A DNA stretch of 64,000 bases from Hyphomicrobium_A sp964493785 (GCA_964493785.1 CAZBPM010000006.1:98909-162908); one strand, 5' to 3'. Shown: positions 25,272 to 34,728, counted from the first letter of the stretch. The notes: generated by a model from the sequence alone, not told the origin. A program made the numbers and translations.

Positions 25272-28200
25272 ATGCCTGAGAAGCGAAGAATTAGCGCCCT
25301 CACGCTGGACGCGATCATGGGTTCTTTCCTGGACGCCGTCGTTGCAGTGGATGCCAACGGCGTAGTGGTCGCGTGGAACGACAGCGCGACACACACCTTC
25401 GGCTGGACGCCTGCGGAGGCCGTGGGGCGAGGCCTAGATGAGCTTATTATTCCACCGCAGCATCGCGCGAGCCACCAGGCTGGGATGCGCCGCTACCATG
25501 ATACGGGTGTGGCCAGTGTTCTCAATCAGCGCATCGAGATCACCGCGCTAAACCGGGACGGCCGCGAACTTCCGATTGAGCTCTCGATCGTTGCCGCTCC
25601 CCCTGGCGGGTCTGCTGCATTCATCGGCTTCATTCGCGACATCTCAGACCGGCTCACCGCACTGGATCGGTTGGCGGTCAGCGAGGAATCTTTGCGGCTG
25701 GCAACAGACGCGGCCGAAATCGGCACTTGGGACCTTGACCTGAACACGGATACGCTGAGTTGGGCCGACCGGACCAAAGCGATGTTCGGCATCTCGCCAG
25801 AGGTTGAGTGCGATATGCAGGACTTTTACGATGGCCTGCATCCGGAGGATCGGGAAGCGACGGGGCAGGCCTTCGCGGCCGCCCTCGATCCGGCAACGCG
25901 CACCGTATACGACGTGGAATATCGGACCATTGGCAAGGAAGACAAGCGAACCCGATGGGTGGCGGCCAAGGGCAAAGGCATCTTTGACACGAGGGGCCGA
26001 TGTGTGCGGGCCGTAGGCACGGCGATTGATATCACGTCGCGCAGAGCGGCGAGCGCCCGCCACGCGCTGATGCTCGAACTTTCTGACCTTCTCAGGAACC
26101 CTGACGCCGACGCTGCTTTTCACGAGGCGTGCGCTCTGATGGGTCGCCACTTCACTGCGCCGCGAGTTGGATACGGACAACTCGATCCGCTCAGGGACGT
26201 GTTCAGCTATTCCACCTGCTGGACAGACGGCACCGTCCCTCCATTGCTTGGCGAGCATCCTGCTCATGCCTTTGGAAAGAAGATTGTTGCCAAGCTTAGC
26301 GCCGGTGAGACCGTCGCTATCGGCGACCTTATGCGCGATGCGCTGAGCGACGAGCCCGCGACGCGCGAGACGGCAGAGCGAGTGGATACGCGCGCGATCC
26401 TTGTCGTTCCCTTCCTGCGCGGTGGACGCCTGCGAACCATCATCTATCTCAACGACCGCAATCCCAGGCTCTGGGCTGCAGACGAAATCGCCTTCATGGA
26501 GGATGTGGCCGAGCGGGTGCGACTGGTGATTGACCGCGCCGATTACGAAGCAGCACTCGCAGCCAGCGAGGCCGAGTTCCGCACGTTTGCTCAGGCCATG
26601 CCCAATCACGTCTGGGCGGCATCGCCAGACGGAATGCTAAACTGGTTCAATGAGCGGGTTTACGCTTACAGCGGCGCAGCAACGGGCCAACTGGACGGTA
26701 CCGGCTGGATCGCGCTCGTCCATCCAGACGACGTGCCTAGCGCGGAGGAGCGGTGGGTGGCTGCGTTGGCGGACGGGACCACCTACGAGACAGAGTTTCG
26801 GCTGAGACGGGCGGATGGCGCTTACCGTTGGCATCTGGCCCGCGCATTGCCCATCAGGGGATCGAACGGGCTTACCGTCCGGTGGATCGGCACCAACACC
26901 GACATCGAGGATCAGAAAACGGGCGCCGAGGCCCTGACCAGGCTCAATGCCGGCCTCGAGGAAGAGGTGGCCGCGCGAACCGCCGACCGCGACCGGGTTT
27001 GGAGAAACTCGCAGGACTTGCTCGTCGTCGCCGATTCCGCCGGCGTATTTCGCGCTGTGAGCCCCTCCGTCACGAGAATTCTCGGCTGGGCCCCGGAGGA
27101 GCTGGTCGGCCGTAGTCTCTTCGATTTCGTATTGCCGGATGATCAACAAACGACCGGGCAGGCGCTCACTGAAGCTGTGCGCGGCAAGCTCGACACTTAC
27201 GAGAACCGGTATCGTCACAAGGACGGGGGCTTCCGCTGGCTGTCCTGGGTGGCGGCGCCAGAGCACGGCTTTGTGTACGCATCTGCACGCAGTATCACGG
27301 CAGAAAAGGCTGCCGCAGAGGCGCTGGAAAAGGCGCAGGACGCCCTGCGGCAGAGCCAGAAGATGGAAGCCGTCGGCCAACTCACCGGCGGCATCGCCCA
27401 CGACTTCAACAACATGTTGGCCGTGGTCATCGGCTCACTCAATCTAATGCGCCGCCGCATGGGTGCGCAGGAACCCAACATGCATCGCTATCTCGATGCA
27501 GCAACCGAGGGGGCGCGGCGCGCCGCCCTTTTGACCCAGCGTCTTTTGGCCTTCTCGCGACAGCAGCCGCTCAGGCCGCAAACGACCGACATCAACAAGG
27601 TCGTGTCGGGAATGTCCGATCTGCTGCGACATTCGCTGGGCAGCGATATTCGCCTCGAGACGGTTCTCGCCGGTGGGGTATGGCGAACGCACGTCGATCC
27701 AAATCAACTCGAGAACGTTATCCTGAACCTTGCCGTGAACGCGCGTGACGCGCTGCCGGATGGTGGGCGGCTGACGATCGAGACGCAGAACGCTCATCTT
27801 GATCATCGTTACGTGGCGACAGAGCCGGGCATTGCCGCGGGGCAGTACGTCCTTCTGGCCGTCACCGACAACGGCAGCGGCATGGCGCCGGAGGTGATCG
27901 CCAGGGCGTTCGATCCGTTCTTCACGACCAAGGAGGTCGGCAAAGGGACAGGTCTTGGACTGAGCCAAGTCTATGGCTTCATCAAGCAGTCGGGTGGTCA
28001 TGTCAAAATCTACTCGGAGCGGTGCCAAGGCACGACAATCAAGATCTATTTGCCCCGGTTGATGGGCGCGACCGCCGTTGCCGATGATGAAGCGGCGCTC
28101 GACGTCCCGCTCGGCGACCAAGCCGAGGTCGTGCTTGTCGTGGAGGACGAGGCAGCCGTGCGAGCGTTTGCCGTCGAGGCGCTGCGCGAGCTCGGCTATC

Positions 28201-28499
28201 AGGTCCTGGAAGCCGACGGAGCCGCGAAGGCGCTCGAGATACTGGCGGCGCAGCCATCCATCACGCTTCTCTTCACAGATGTCGTTATGCCCGACGTCAA
28301 CGGCAAGAAACTCGCCGATGAAGCTCGGCGTCGACGTCCTGACCTCAAGGTGCTTTTCACCACCGGATACACGCGGAACGCAATCGTTCACAACGGAACA
28401 CTCGACCCCGGCGTCGAGATGATAGGCAAGCCCTTTACGATCGAAGAACTGGCAGTGAAGGTGCGGCAGGTGCTCGACGGCGTCGTTGGTAGCAGATGA
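25272..28499 (+). CDS. Hybrid sensor histidine kinase, PAS-PAS-GAF-PAS-PAS-HisKA-HATPase-REC
   Basis: A 1075-residue cytoplasmic kinase with no membrane segment. Domains in order: PAS (about 7-125), PAS (about 135-255), GAF (about 265-415), PAS (about 430-545), PAS (about 570-690), HisKA with His710 in GGIAHDFNN, HATPase with N-box VNARDALPDGG and G-boxes TGLGLSQVYGFIKQ, then a receiver with Asp1003 in LLFTDVVMPD. It should sense a soluble signal (redox, light or metabolite) and pass phosphate from His710 to Asp1003 or to the free receivers nearby. No heme- or flavin-specific residue pattern was assigned. The start is the ATG at 25272; an upstream signal is weak. Confidence 0.92.
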   Translation: MPEKRRISALTLDAIMGSFLDAVVAVDANGVVVAWNDSATHTFGWTPAEAVGRGLDELIIPPQHRASHQAGMRRYHDTGVASVLNQRIEITALNRDGRELPIELSIVAAPPGGSAAFIGFIRDISDRLTALDRLAVSEESLRLATDAAEIGTWDLDLNTDTLSWADRTKAMFGISPEVECDMQDFYDGLHPEDREATGQAFAAALDPATRTVYDVEYRTIGKEDKRTRWVAAKGKGIFDTRGRCVRAVGTAIDITSRRAASARHALMLELSDLLRNPDADAAFHEACALMGRHFTAPRVGYGQLDPLRDVFSYSTCWTDGTVPPLLGEHPAHAFGKKIVAKLSAGETVAIGDLMRDALSDEPATRETAERVDTRAILVVPFLRGGRLRTIIYLNDRNPRLWAADEIAFMEDVAERVRLVIDRADYEAALAASEAEFRTFAQAMPNHVWAASPDGMLNWFNERVYAYSGAATGQLDGTGWIALVHPDDVPSAEERWVAALADGTTYETEFRLRRADGAYRWHLARALPIRGSNGLTVRWIGTNTDIEDQKTGAEALTRLNAGLEEEVAARTADRDRVWRNSQDLLVVADSAGVFRAVSPSVTRILGWAPEELVGRSLFDFVLPDDQQTTGQALTEAVRGKLDTYENRYRHKDGGFRWLSWVAAPEHGFVYASARSITAEKAAAEALEKAQDALRQSQKMEAVGQLTGGIAHDFNNMLAVVIGSLNLMRRRMGAQEPNMHRYLDAATEGARRAALLTQRLLAFSRQQPLRPQTTDINKVVSGMSDLLRHSLGSDIRLETVLAGGVWRTHVDPNQLENVILNLAVNARDALPDGGRLTIETQNAHLDHRYVATEPGIAAGQYVLLAVTDNGSGMAPEVIARAFDPFFTTKEVGKGTGLGLSQVYGFIKQSGGHVKIYSERCQGTTIKIYLPRLMGATAVADDEAALDVPLGDQAEVVLVVEDEAAVRAFAVEALRELGYQVLEADGAAKALEILAAQPSITLLFTDVVMPDVNGKKLADEARRRRPDLKVLFTTGYTRNAIVHNGTLDPGVEMIGKPFTIEELAVKVRQVLDGVVGSR

Positions 28500-28661
28500 G
28501 CGCTTTTGGTCAGCATGGCGCATCACCTCCTTGGGTAACTTGGCTGGTTTTCCCCTGGTCAGCGGACATGGTCAGCGACGGCCGCCTGCTAGGCGATCAT
28601 CGGCCGGCGACTTCCGCAAATGGGACGTCGCTCCTGTCGCTATGGCTGCGCACTAGCCCAT

Positions 28662-30890
28662 TTAATGGACCGATGAGCCGTCGCCGGCGGCTCGATCTCC
28701 GCCCAGGCGACCATCAAGGCGCAACAATCTCAAAACGGCGTCCGACGGCGCTGGTCGGGAGTATAAATAGCCCTGCCCTACCAAGCAGCCGAACTTAAGA
28801 AGTTCAGCTTCCTGCGAGGAAGTTTCCACGCCTTCCGCGACCACATCGAGTCCAAACCTGTTTCCGAGCATCAAGATGGCCTGGACAATGGCAACGTCGT
28901 CGGGATCGGTGGTTAGGTCGTGAACGAAGCCTCGATCTATCTTTAACGTCGTCAGCGGGAAGGCTTTCAATAGGCTGAGCGATGCATACCCGGTACCGAA
29001 ATCGTCAAAGGCTATCCTGACGCCAAGGCTCCGCAGCTCCTCAAGCACGCGCATGACGCCGATGTCCTGCCGAATCAGAATGTTCTCGGTGATTTCAATC
29101 TCGAGTGCATCTGGGGGCAGTGAGGCGGCGGATAAAGCCTCCGTCGTCACATCGACCAAGTCGCCGGCCCGAAACTGCGCCGGGAAGATATTTACGGCCA
29201 CACGGTAGGAGGGAAAACCGGAGGCGCGCATAGTCGCCGCGTGCCTGCACGCTTCCCCGATGATCCATTTTCCCACTGCGGGGGCCAGCGCCGAGCGCTC
29301 AAGAACGGAAAGAAACGCCCCAGGCGCAATGGTGCCCCGCACCGGGTGATGCCAGCGGAGCAAAGCCTCCGACCCGAACATGCATCTGTCCGACATCGTC
29401 ACTTGCGGCTGGTAGAAAAGCTCGAATTGCCGCTCTTCGACAGCGGTGCGTAGGTCTCTTTCGCAGGCGCGCCGGTTCTGCAGTGCTTGACGCATCCGCG
29501 GCTCGAAGAAACAACAACCTTTGCGGCTTTCCTTGGCCGCATAGAGCGCAATGTCGGCGTTGGACAGCACCGCGCTCGGTGTTGTTTCCCCTTCGACCTG
29601 CAGGGTGGAGCTGACGCCGATACTCAATCCTATGTAGAGCGTCTCGCCCTCCCATGCGAACGGCGCGCGGAACGCATCGAGCAGTCGTTGGCAGACGGCG
29701 CTGACTTGCATCGGATGAAGCTCTGACAACACCACGGCAAATTCGTCGCCGCCCATACGAGCTACCATCCCCCCGACGGGAATGACGGTGCGAATCCGAG
29801 AGGCAGCGCTGGCAAGGATGTAGTCGCCCGCTTCGTGGCCTAACGTGTCGTTCACGTCCTTGAAGCCGTCGAGGTCGATTAGGAGAACACTGACGTTTTT
29901 CTCCTCACCGAGCGCTCCATCGAGCCGGGTCCGGAGCAGGGTCCGGTTGGCTAGTCCGGTGAGGCTGTCGAAATGCGCGAGCTGCTCAAGGTGGCTTTGC
30001 TGCTCGTGTCGCTCGGTAACATCCCGCGTGATCTTCGCAAAGCCAACTACGTCCCCGTCGCCATCCCGCAGCGGCTCGATCACGGCCTCAGCCCAAAATG
30101 TCGAACCGTCTTTGCGAACGCGACAAGCCGTTTCCTCATATCGCCCGTGCGCAAGCGCCGTTTGCAGCGCAAGTGCCGGAGCACGCGCCGTACGCTGCTC
30201 GGCGGTATAGAAGCGACCGAAATGCTCACCGACGACCTCGTCAGTCTCGTAGCCCATGAGCCGCCGCGCTCCTGCATTCCAGTTCGTGACGGTTCCTTCG
30301 AGGTCCAGCGTATAGATCGCCAAATCGCTAATGCTTTCGATTACGAACCGGAACCGCTCTTCGCTCTCCGCGAGATTCTTCTCTGCTGCCAAAGCCTGCT
30401 TCTCGATGCGCGCCAGGCGGCCAATCTCCATCAGACGCATGGTTTGCTCGGCGAGAAGCTCTAGAGCCTTGAGCTTGTCGGGTCCCGGCGCGGCGCGCGG
30501 CTCGAAATCAATCGCGCAGACCGTGCCCACGGCCTGCCCACTTGGCGTCATCAGCGGCACGCCGACGTAATAGCGGATGCCGGGAGAGGCGGTCACGAAC
30601 GGGTTATCCGAGACGCGAGGATCCGCCGTCGCGTCCTCGATCACCAGCGGGGCCCGGTCTTCCACGCAAATGTTGCAGAAGGACACATCACGGCTGCCGC
30701 CACGGCCATATTGACCGTGAACAGCTTTGTAGAACTGGCGATCGCGGCCAACCAAGCTCACCAGCGCTACCTGCGTCTCCATGAGCGTCGCTACCATGAA
30801 CGCAACCGCATCGAACTGCGGCTCCGGCGGCGTGTCCATCAGCATGTAGTCGGCTAGCGCATCCAGCCTACGCTCTTCGCTCTCGTCCAC
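28662..30890 (-). CDS. GAF-PAS-GGDEF-EAL cyclic-di-GMP protein
   Basis: From the GTG at 30890 the protein has 742 residues: GAF (about 20-160), PAS (about 185-300), GGDEF (about 310-470; ARMGGDEFAVV intact) and EAL (about 485-735; SEALLRWHHP, DDFGTGYASL and the VVAEGVET end). Both catalytic signatures look complete, so it could make and degrade cyclic di-GMP, with the GAF and PAS domains choosing between them. The open frame continues to a TTG at 31046, but those extra residues do not resemble the usual family start. It converges on the hybrid kinase gene. Confidence 0.88.
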   Translation of the reverse strand: MDESEERRLDALADYMLMDTPPEPQFDAVAFMVATLMETQVALVSLVGRDRQFYKAVHGQYGRGGSRDVSFCNICVEDRAPLVIEDATADPRVSDNPFVTASPGIRYYVGVPLMTPSGQAVGTVCAIDFEPRAAPGPDKLKALELLAEQTMRLMEIGRLARIEKQALAAEKNLAESEERFRFVIESISDLAIYTLDLEGTVTNWNAGARRLMGYETDEVVGEHFGRFYTAEQRTARAPALALQTALAHGRYEETACRVRKDGSTFWAEAVIEPLRDGDGDVVGFAKITRDVTERHEQQSHLEQLAHFDSLTGLANRTLLRTRLDGALGEEKNVSVLLIDLDGFKDVNDTLGHEAGDYILASAASRIRTVIPVGGMVARMGGDEFAVVLSELHPMQVSAVCQRLLDAFRAPFAWEGETLYIGLSIGVSSTLQVEGETTPSAVLSNADIALYAAKESRKGCCFFEPRMRQALQNRRACERDLRTAVEERQFELFYQPQVTMSDRCMFGSEALLRWHHPVRGTIAPGAFLSVLERSALAPAVGKWIIGEACRHAATMRASGFPSYRVAVNIFPAQFRAGDLVDVTTEALSAASLPPDALEIEITENILIRQDIGVMRVLEELRSLGVRIAFDDFGTGYASLSLLKAFPLTTLKIDRGFVHDLTTDPDDVAIVQAILMLGNRFGLDVVAEGVETSSQEAELLKFGCLVGQGYLYSRPAPSDAVLRLLRLDGRLGGDRAAGDGSSVH

Positions 30891-31559
30891 CGATTGAGGC
30901 CCATCCGTTTTATTGTTTTTGGTTCTTAGCCGGGGGCGGATCGTAACAAAATCTGGGTTTCGAAAGTGCAGATGAAAAGGGTTAGCGATTGGTTTAGCGG
31001 GCCAGCAAGAACGTCGCCTGTCAGGGTCCGAACCAATTGCGTACAAGGCGGTTCTGACCTACCGGCGGAAACCTACGTGCCGTTCAGCTCCTGCTTGGAC
31101 ATTCCCTCGATGATGTAAATGCTGCTATCGACATCGCCGAGAAGATCGACATCTGTCGGCCGCTTCACCTCCACGACCGGACGAGGTCGGCGGCCGCCAC
31201 GTTGCCGCTCAACAAAAATGGTCTATGTCTGCAAGTGGGACGACGCTGTCATCCTTCCATTGTGTGGCCCGGCGACGCTTTGGCGCTGACATCTCGCGTT
31301 GACAGTTCTCGTCAGCGCGCTGGCTACATCTGTGGCACTGTGCCAAAGCGAATAACCTGTGACGACCGGATCTGCGACAACCCTGTTAAGTCGGGGCCCT
31401 TGCCAGCTCGGCCGTTGGTTACACTCGGAATGGGCGCGGTCAACAGCGGACGTCCACTCCGCGTAGATCGGCCTCCGCTTCCCACCGCTCCCAAACTTCG
31501 CTGTCAGATGCATCGATGCCCGGCGGCAGTTCCGCGACACGGCTTGTCGGCGGAAGCGC
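30891..31559. other. Gene-poor stretch
   Basis: About 670 bp. A minus-strand reading ending at 31073 gives some 40 residues with plausible composition (SIYIIEGMSKQEL) but no start signal. Nothing else is supported. Confidence 0.35.
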
Positions 31560-31751
31560 TCAGGCTATGGATCCCGGCGGTCGCCGGTAGCGATGTTCTT
31601 TTTTGAACCGCACCGCAGCGTCCCGAAGTCGGTTTAGCATTTGTGGTGCGCCAAGCAGTGCTTCGACAAACGCCTCGCTGTCTTTGCTTGAAAGACGCAG
31701 AACGGCATCCTCCGGCCGTGGTAACTCTGGATATTCGCGATGCTTTGGCAT
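31560..31751 (-). CDS. Short DUF1778 (TacA-like antitoxin) relative, probably truncated
   Basis: The 63 residues from the ATG at 31751 contain the C-terminal end typical of DUF1778 antitoxins (AVLRLSSKDSEAFVEALLGA followed by a basic Arg/Lys tail), while the N-terminal ribbon-helix-helix DNA-binding part is missing. No acetyltransferase toxin gene follows. It is either a remnant of a TacAT-type toxin-antitoxin pair or a small independent protein. No clear ribosome binding site was found. Confidence 0.45.
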   Translation of the reverse strand: MPKHREYPELPRPEDAVLRLSSKDSEAFVEALLGAPQMLNRLRDAAVRFKKEHRYRRPPGSIA

Positions 31752-31895
31752 GTTCGTACTATAGGCCAGCCTGCGTTTGGATGACGTGGTCACCACGAGT
31801 ACTGATCGGCACGGAGCGCGCGAACGGTCGCGCCAAGGCGAAGCAGCTGCCAAACGTGCATCTCCTTGATCGTGACGCCGTGGTGCCACCAAATT

Positions 31896-32321
31896 TCATC
31901 CGTCCCTCTCCGTAGGCAGAGGACGCGTACAAAACTGAATGGAAAGCAAGTTTCCCTTGTGCCAACGCAAACTATCGAAAACCATTTCCACGGTGGCCAA
32001 TTTGTTGGCTAAGACGATAGCCAAGAGGTCCATAAATGGATCACGCGGCAGTTCGCATCCCACTGTCCAAGGAGCATCGCCGCCGAGCGCGAAACCAGCC
32101 ACTTCTCCCTGGTGACTTTCGGATGTGACCAACAGCAATGTTTCGCGCGGCGTCTTGCATTTAGATCCGTCAGACCGACCCTCGATACGGATATTTGTCG
32201 CTGTTCTTTCGGCTGAGTAGCTGCTGAAATCTGCAATTCGCCGAACGGATACGGCCGCTGCCTCTACGGCGAGCGTCAAACTTTTTCGCTGCGATTCACT
32301 TCGGATCTTTTTCCGCGCCAT
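31896..32321 (-). CDS. Hypothetical protein
   Basis: A 141-residue frame beginning MARKKIRSESQRKS, basic at the start, with a coherent mixed composition and a hydrophobic-rich stretch near the C-terminus (DLLAIVLANKLATVEMVF). No family is recognised. The ATG at 32321 is preferred to a TTG at 32351 that lies inside a palindrome. Its position between an antitoxin remnant and a recombinase suggests accessory cargo. Confidence 0.45.
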   Translation of the reverse strand: MARKKIRSESQRKSLTLAVEAAAVSVRRIADFSSYSAERTATNIRIEGRSDGSKCKTPRETLLLVTSESHQGEVAGFALGGDAPWTVGCELPRDPFMDLLAIVLANKLATVEMVFDSLRWHKGNLLSIQFCTRPLPTERDG

Positions 32322-32346
32322 CACGCTACCGAGCCAAATTCGGTCA

Positions 32347-32368
32347 GACAAAAGGGGTCCCTTTTGTC
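32347..32368. repeat. Perfect palindrome near the recombinase gene
   Basis: GACAAAAGGG and its complement CCCTTTTGTC face each other around a 2-base centre. A related sequence lies at 32455-32474. Both could be recombination or operator sites. Confidence 0.55.
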
Positions 32369-32454
32369 ACGGGGCTAGAAACTCGTCGCCCGAGATGGTA
32401 AACTCTGTGTTCTGACGGTTTTGCACGTTGCAGATGTTGCTGCCGAGCGCGCCG

Positions 32455-32474
32455 TCAAAAGGGACCCCATTTGA
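32455..32474. repeat. Second, imperfect copy of the palindrome
   Basis: TCAAAAGGG followed by CCCC and ATTTGA repeats the core of the element at 32347-32368 (AAAAGGGACCCC is the complement of its centre). It lies about 55 bp before the recombinase start codon. Confidence 0.5.
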
Positions 32475-32529
32475 TAATGTGAGGCGCGCGCGATTTCCGA
32501 GAACGAGAGCGGCTTGCAAATATGAAGGT

Positions 32530-33105
32530 ATGTTGATCGGTTACGCGCGCGTCTCGACGGACGAACAGAACTTGAGCCTGCAGCTCGACGCTCTAAGAGC
32601 TGCCGGCTGCTTACAGATATTCTGTGATGAAGGCATCAGCGGTGCAGAGACAGATCGCCGGGAACTCAACAATGCGCTCAGGGCACTCACGCCCGGTGAC
32701 GTGCTCGTCGTGTGGAAGCTCGACCGGCTAGGGCGCAGCCTCGCCCATCTCATCCAGATCATCACGCGTCTGCAGGAGGAAGCGATCGGCTTCCGCTCCC
32801 TCTCGGAAGCGATCGACACCACCACTGCCAGCGGCAAGCTGATGTTCCACGTCATCGGCGCCATCGCCGAATTCGAGCGCAGCCTCATCAGCGATCGCAC
32901 TCGCGCCGGCATGGCCGCTGCCAAGGCGCGTGGTCAGCATCTTGGGCGCGACCGAAAAATGACAGACGAGGATGCCGAATGGGCGAGGCGGATGATCGAA
33001 CTCCGGCGCATGTCACCACACGAGGTTGCCCGCACGCTGCGGGTCTCGATGCCTACGTTGTATCGCGCACTACGCCGGGCCGAGGGTCCCGGAGCGGTCG
33101 CCTGA
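32530..33105 (+). CDS. Serine recombinase (resolvase/invertase family)
   Basis: The 191 residues form a small serine recombinase. The nucleophile is Ser9 in GYARVSTDEQN, and other active-site residues are in the KLDRLGRSLAH segment and RAGMAAAKARG at the start of the long E helix. A C-terminal helix-turn-helix (residues about 145-180; MSPHEVARTLRVSMPTLYRAL) binds the site. The size fits resolvases or invertases of the Tn3/Hin group rather than large integrases. AAGG lies unusually close to the ATG at 32530. The palindromes upstream are candidate crossover sites. No transposase is seen nearby. Confidence 0.9.
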   Translation: MLIGYARVSTDEQNLSLQLDALRAAGCLQIFCDEGISGAETDRRELNNALRALTPGDVLVVWKLDRLGRSLAHLIQIITRLQEEAIGFRSLSEAIDTTTASGKLMFHVIGAIAEFERSLISDRTRAGMAAAKARGQHLGRDRKMTDEDAEWARRMIELRRMSPHEVARTLRVSMPTLYRALRRAEGPGAVA

Positions 33106-33128
33106 ACACCTGGAATTGTTGCTTGATT

Positions 33129-33464
33129 ATGCAGAACACCATCAAACAGGCTCTTAGATCCGGACCTCCCTACAATGCAGAAACGCTCGGTAAAATGCTG
33201 AAGCGGGCGCGCAAAGAGACAGGGGTAAGCCAGCGCGCCGTCAGCGACCGATCTGGCGTCTCTCAGGCCCAGCTGTCGAAGATCGAGCGCGGCCGTGTGA
33301 ACTTCTCCGTTGAGACGATGGTCAGACTAACGCGCGCGCTCGAACTCGAACTCATGCTTGTCCCGAGGAAGTACATCCCCGTCGTCAAGTCGCTTATCCG
33401 GCGCGGTCCGGACGCCCCACCGCAGCGGATGTACATGCCGGACTGGGGCAGAGACGATGACTGA
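33129..33464 (+). CDS. HipB-like XRE antitoxin/regulator
   Basis: A 111-residue XRE-type helix-turn-helix protein (about residues 22-75; LKRARKETGVSQRAVSDRSG, then QLSKIERGRVN). The C-terminal tail resembles HipB-family proteins. The next frame opens at an ATG overlapping its stop codon by 8 bases, the arrangement of hipBA pairs, but the downstream reading is short and damaged. It would be an orphan antitoxin or repressor. The upstream ribosome binding site is weak. Confidence 0.75.
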   Translation: MQNTIKQALRSGPPYNAETLGKMLKRARKETGVSQRAVSDRSGVSQAQLSKIERGRVNFSVETMVRLTRALELELMLVPRKYIPVVKSLIRRGPDAPPQRMYMPDWGRDDD

Positions 33465-33642
33465 GGTGGGTCGAATACAGCAATGCGTGGTGCGCCCATT
33501 GCGAAGACGCCCTACGCGGCGGATCGAGGATGGGCAGAACCGGCCGGCTGTCCACCAGCCCCACAGCGCTGACTCCGTTGGTTTTCACGTCTGCGCGGCG
33601 AGGGTTGCGCCCGCAAAGCCGCGGGCCTTATCCGAACTATGA
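33457..33642 (+). pseudogene. Possible HipA-like remnant
   Basis: The frame starting at 33457 overlaps the HipB-like gene by 8 bases and encodes 61 residues. Its start (MTEVGRIQQCVV) and a DGQNRPAV segment recall the beginning of HipA kinases, but the rest is Arg/Pro-rich and the kinase core is missing. The call rests mainly on position. Confidence 0.3.
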
Positions 33643-33839
33643 TTGAGCAGCTTTTTGGATGCTCGACGTGCAGTCCATCCTGCAAGTTTGGGCCCTCGCA
33701 GCTTCAGTCCAATGAGCTGCCTTAAGCCCCCGGCATTACTCTGTAAAAAGTGAAATTGAACGGCTTCCAACCTTCAGCTATCTGTGTCCATTTAGAAAAC
33801 CATTCCAAACCGAAAGAATCTCTAACCCATTGAAAATAT

Positions 33840-33917
33840 TGGTCGGAGCGAGAGGATTTGAACCTCCGACCCCCAGTCCCCCAGACTGGTGCGCTAACCA
33901 GGCTGCGCTACGCTCCG
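33840..33917 (-). tRNA. tRNA-Pro (anticodon GGG)
   Basis: The minus strand folds as a full cloverleaf: acceptor CGGAGCG with CGCTCCG, D-stem GCGC/GCGC, anticodon stem CCAGT/ACTGG around the loop CTGGGGG (anticodon GGG), and T-arm GGAGG-TTCAAAT-CCTCT, then discriminator A and an encoded CCA (33840-33842). tRNA genes are common integration sites, and the recombinase region lies just beyond its 3' end. Confidence 0.96.
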
Positions 33918-33984
33918 AAGCGCCCCTTTTGCCAAGCATGATCATCCGGGTCAACGGCAAAGCCCGAACAAAGCGCTGCAAAGC

Positions 33985-34728
33985 TCAATCCATCAGCTTT
34001 TCAAGCTGTTCGGAGCCGGTAGGGAGCCAGATCGGCTCAGGCTCGAGGTCCAAATGCGGGCTTGCCACGGCGCCGAAGACGCCTTCACCGAGGACCAAGT
34101 CGCGCACAACACTGGCTGGGCTTTGATCCAATACAGCCTCTGCCGTGGCGCGGGTGGCCGACAACTCGGCCGGGACGCGGGCGCCCGCGCCGAGGATGCC
34201 AAGCCGCGTCAGCATCCGGCCGATGCCACAGCCCTCCGCCTTGGCGAGTGCCTCCAGGCGCACCCAGGCCTGGAGAAAGCGCTCGTCCTCGGCTGCAGGG
34301 AGCATCGCCGGGCTCATCGCGGCGCCGGCCTCGCATATGCGCTGACGTCGCGCAGGATCGATGCGCACGGTGCGCGTGCGCTCGACGTCGACGCCGATGA
34401 TGCCGCCGCGCGCGATGGCGATGAGGGCAAGCCCGCGCGCGTGAGACAAACTGAATTCGACCGGCACGCCTTCTAGGCGCGGCTTTCCGCGGTCGTCATG
34501 CGTGAAGGCAACTTGCCGCCATTGCTTTCCGCAAGTGCGCTCGATCAGCAGGCGCACCGCGATGTGTGCAGCCAGCCATTCCTCGCGGGTGGAAGCGTCG
34601 GATAGAACTTCGGCGCGGCGATGCTCCTCAACGCTGAGGCGCGGCACACGCGCTTCGAGCGCGAGCAAAGCTGCACGCGCACCTGTCAGATCGATGCACC
34701 AGATCTCTGGCTTGGACCGCTCGCTCAC
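33985..34728 (-). CDS. 4'-phosphopantetheinyl transferase superfamily protein (Sfp type)
   Basis: The 247-residue protein has the two-lobed Sfp layout with an N-terminal region (LIERTCGKQWRQVAF), the substrate-binding segment VEFSLSHARGLALIAI, the Mg-binding motif GVDVERTR (about residues 112-119) and the second motif FLQAWVRLEALAKAEG. It transfers the phosphopantetheine arm of CoA to a carrier protein, activating a fatty-acid, polyketide or peptide synthase. The gene's ATG overlaps the MerR stop codon by 4 bp, so it is the last gene of the lipid operon and may serve the acyl carrier protein. Confidence 0.88.
   Translation of the reverse strand: MSERSKPEIWCIDLTGARAALLALEARVPRLSVEEHRRAEVLSDASTREEWLAAHIAVRLLIERTCGKQWRQVAFTHDDRGKPRLEGVPVEFSLSHARGLALIAIARGGIIGVDVERTRTVRIDPARRQRICEAGAAMSPAMLPAAEDERFLQAWVRLEALAKAEGCGIGRMLTRLGILGAGARVPAELSATRATAEAVLDQSPASVVRDLVLGEGVFGAVASPHLDLEPEPIWLPTGSEQLEKLMD

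Noticed and set aside
27444..28526. Minus-strand frame of 360 codons
   Set aside because: It is antisense to the kinase core and receiver of the hybrid kinase, whose motifs are unmistakable.
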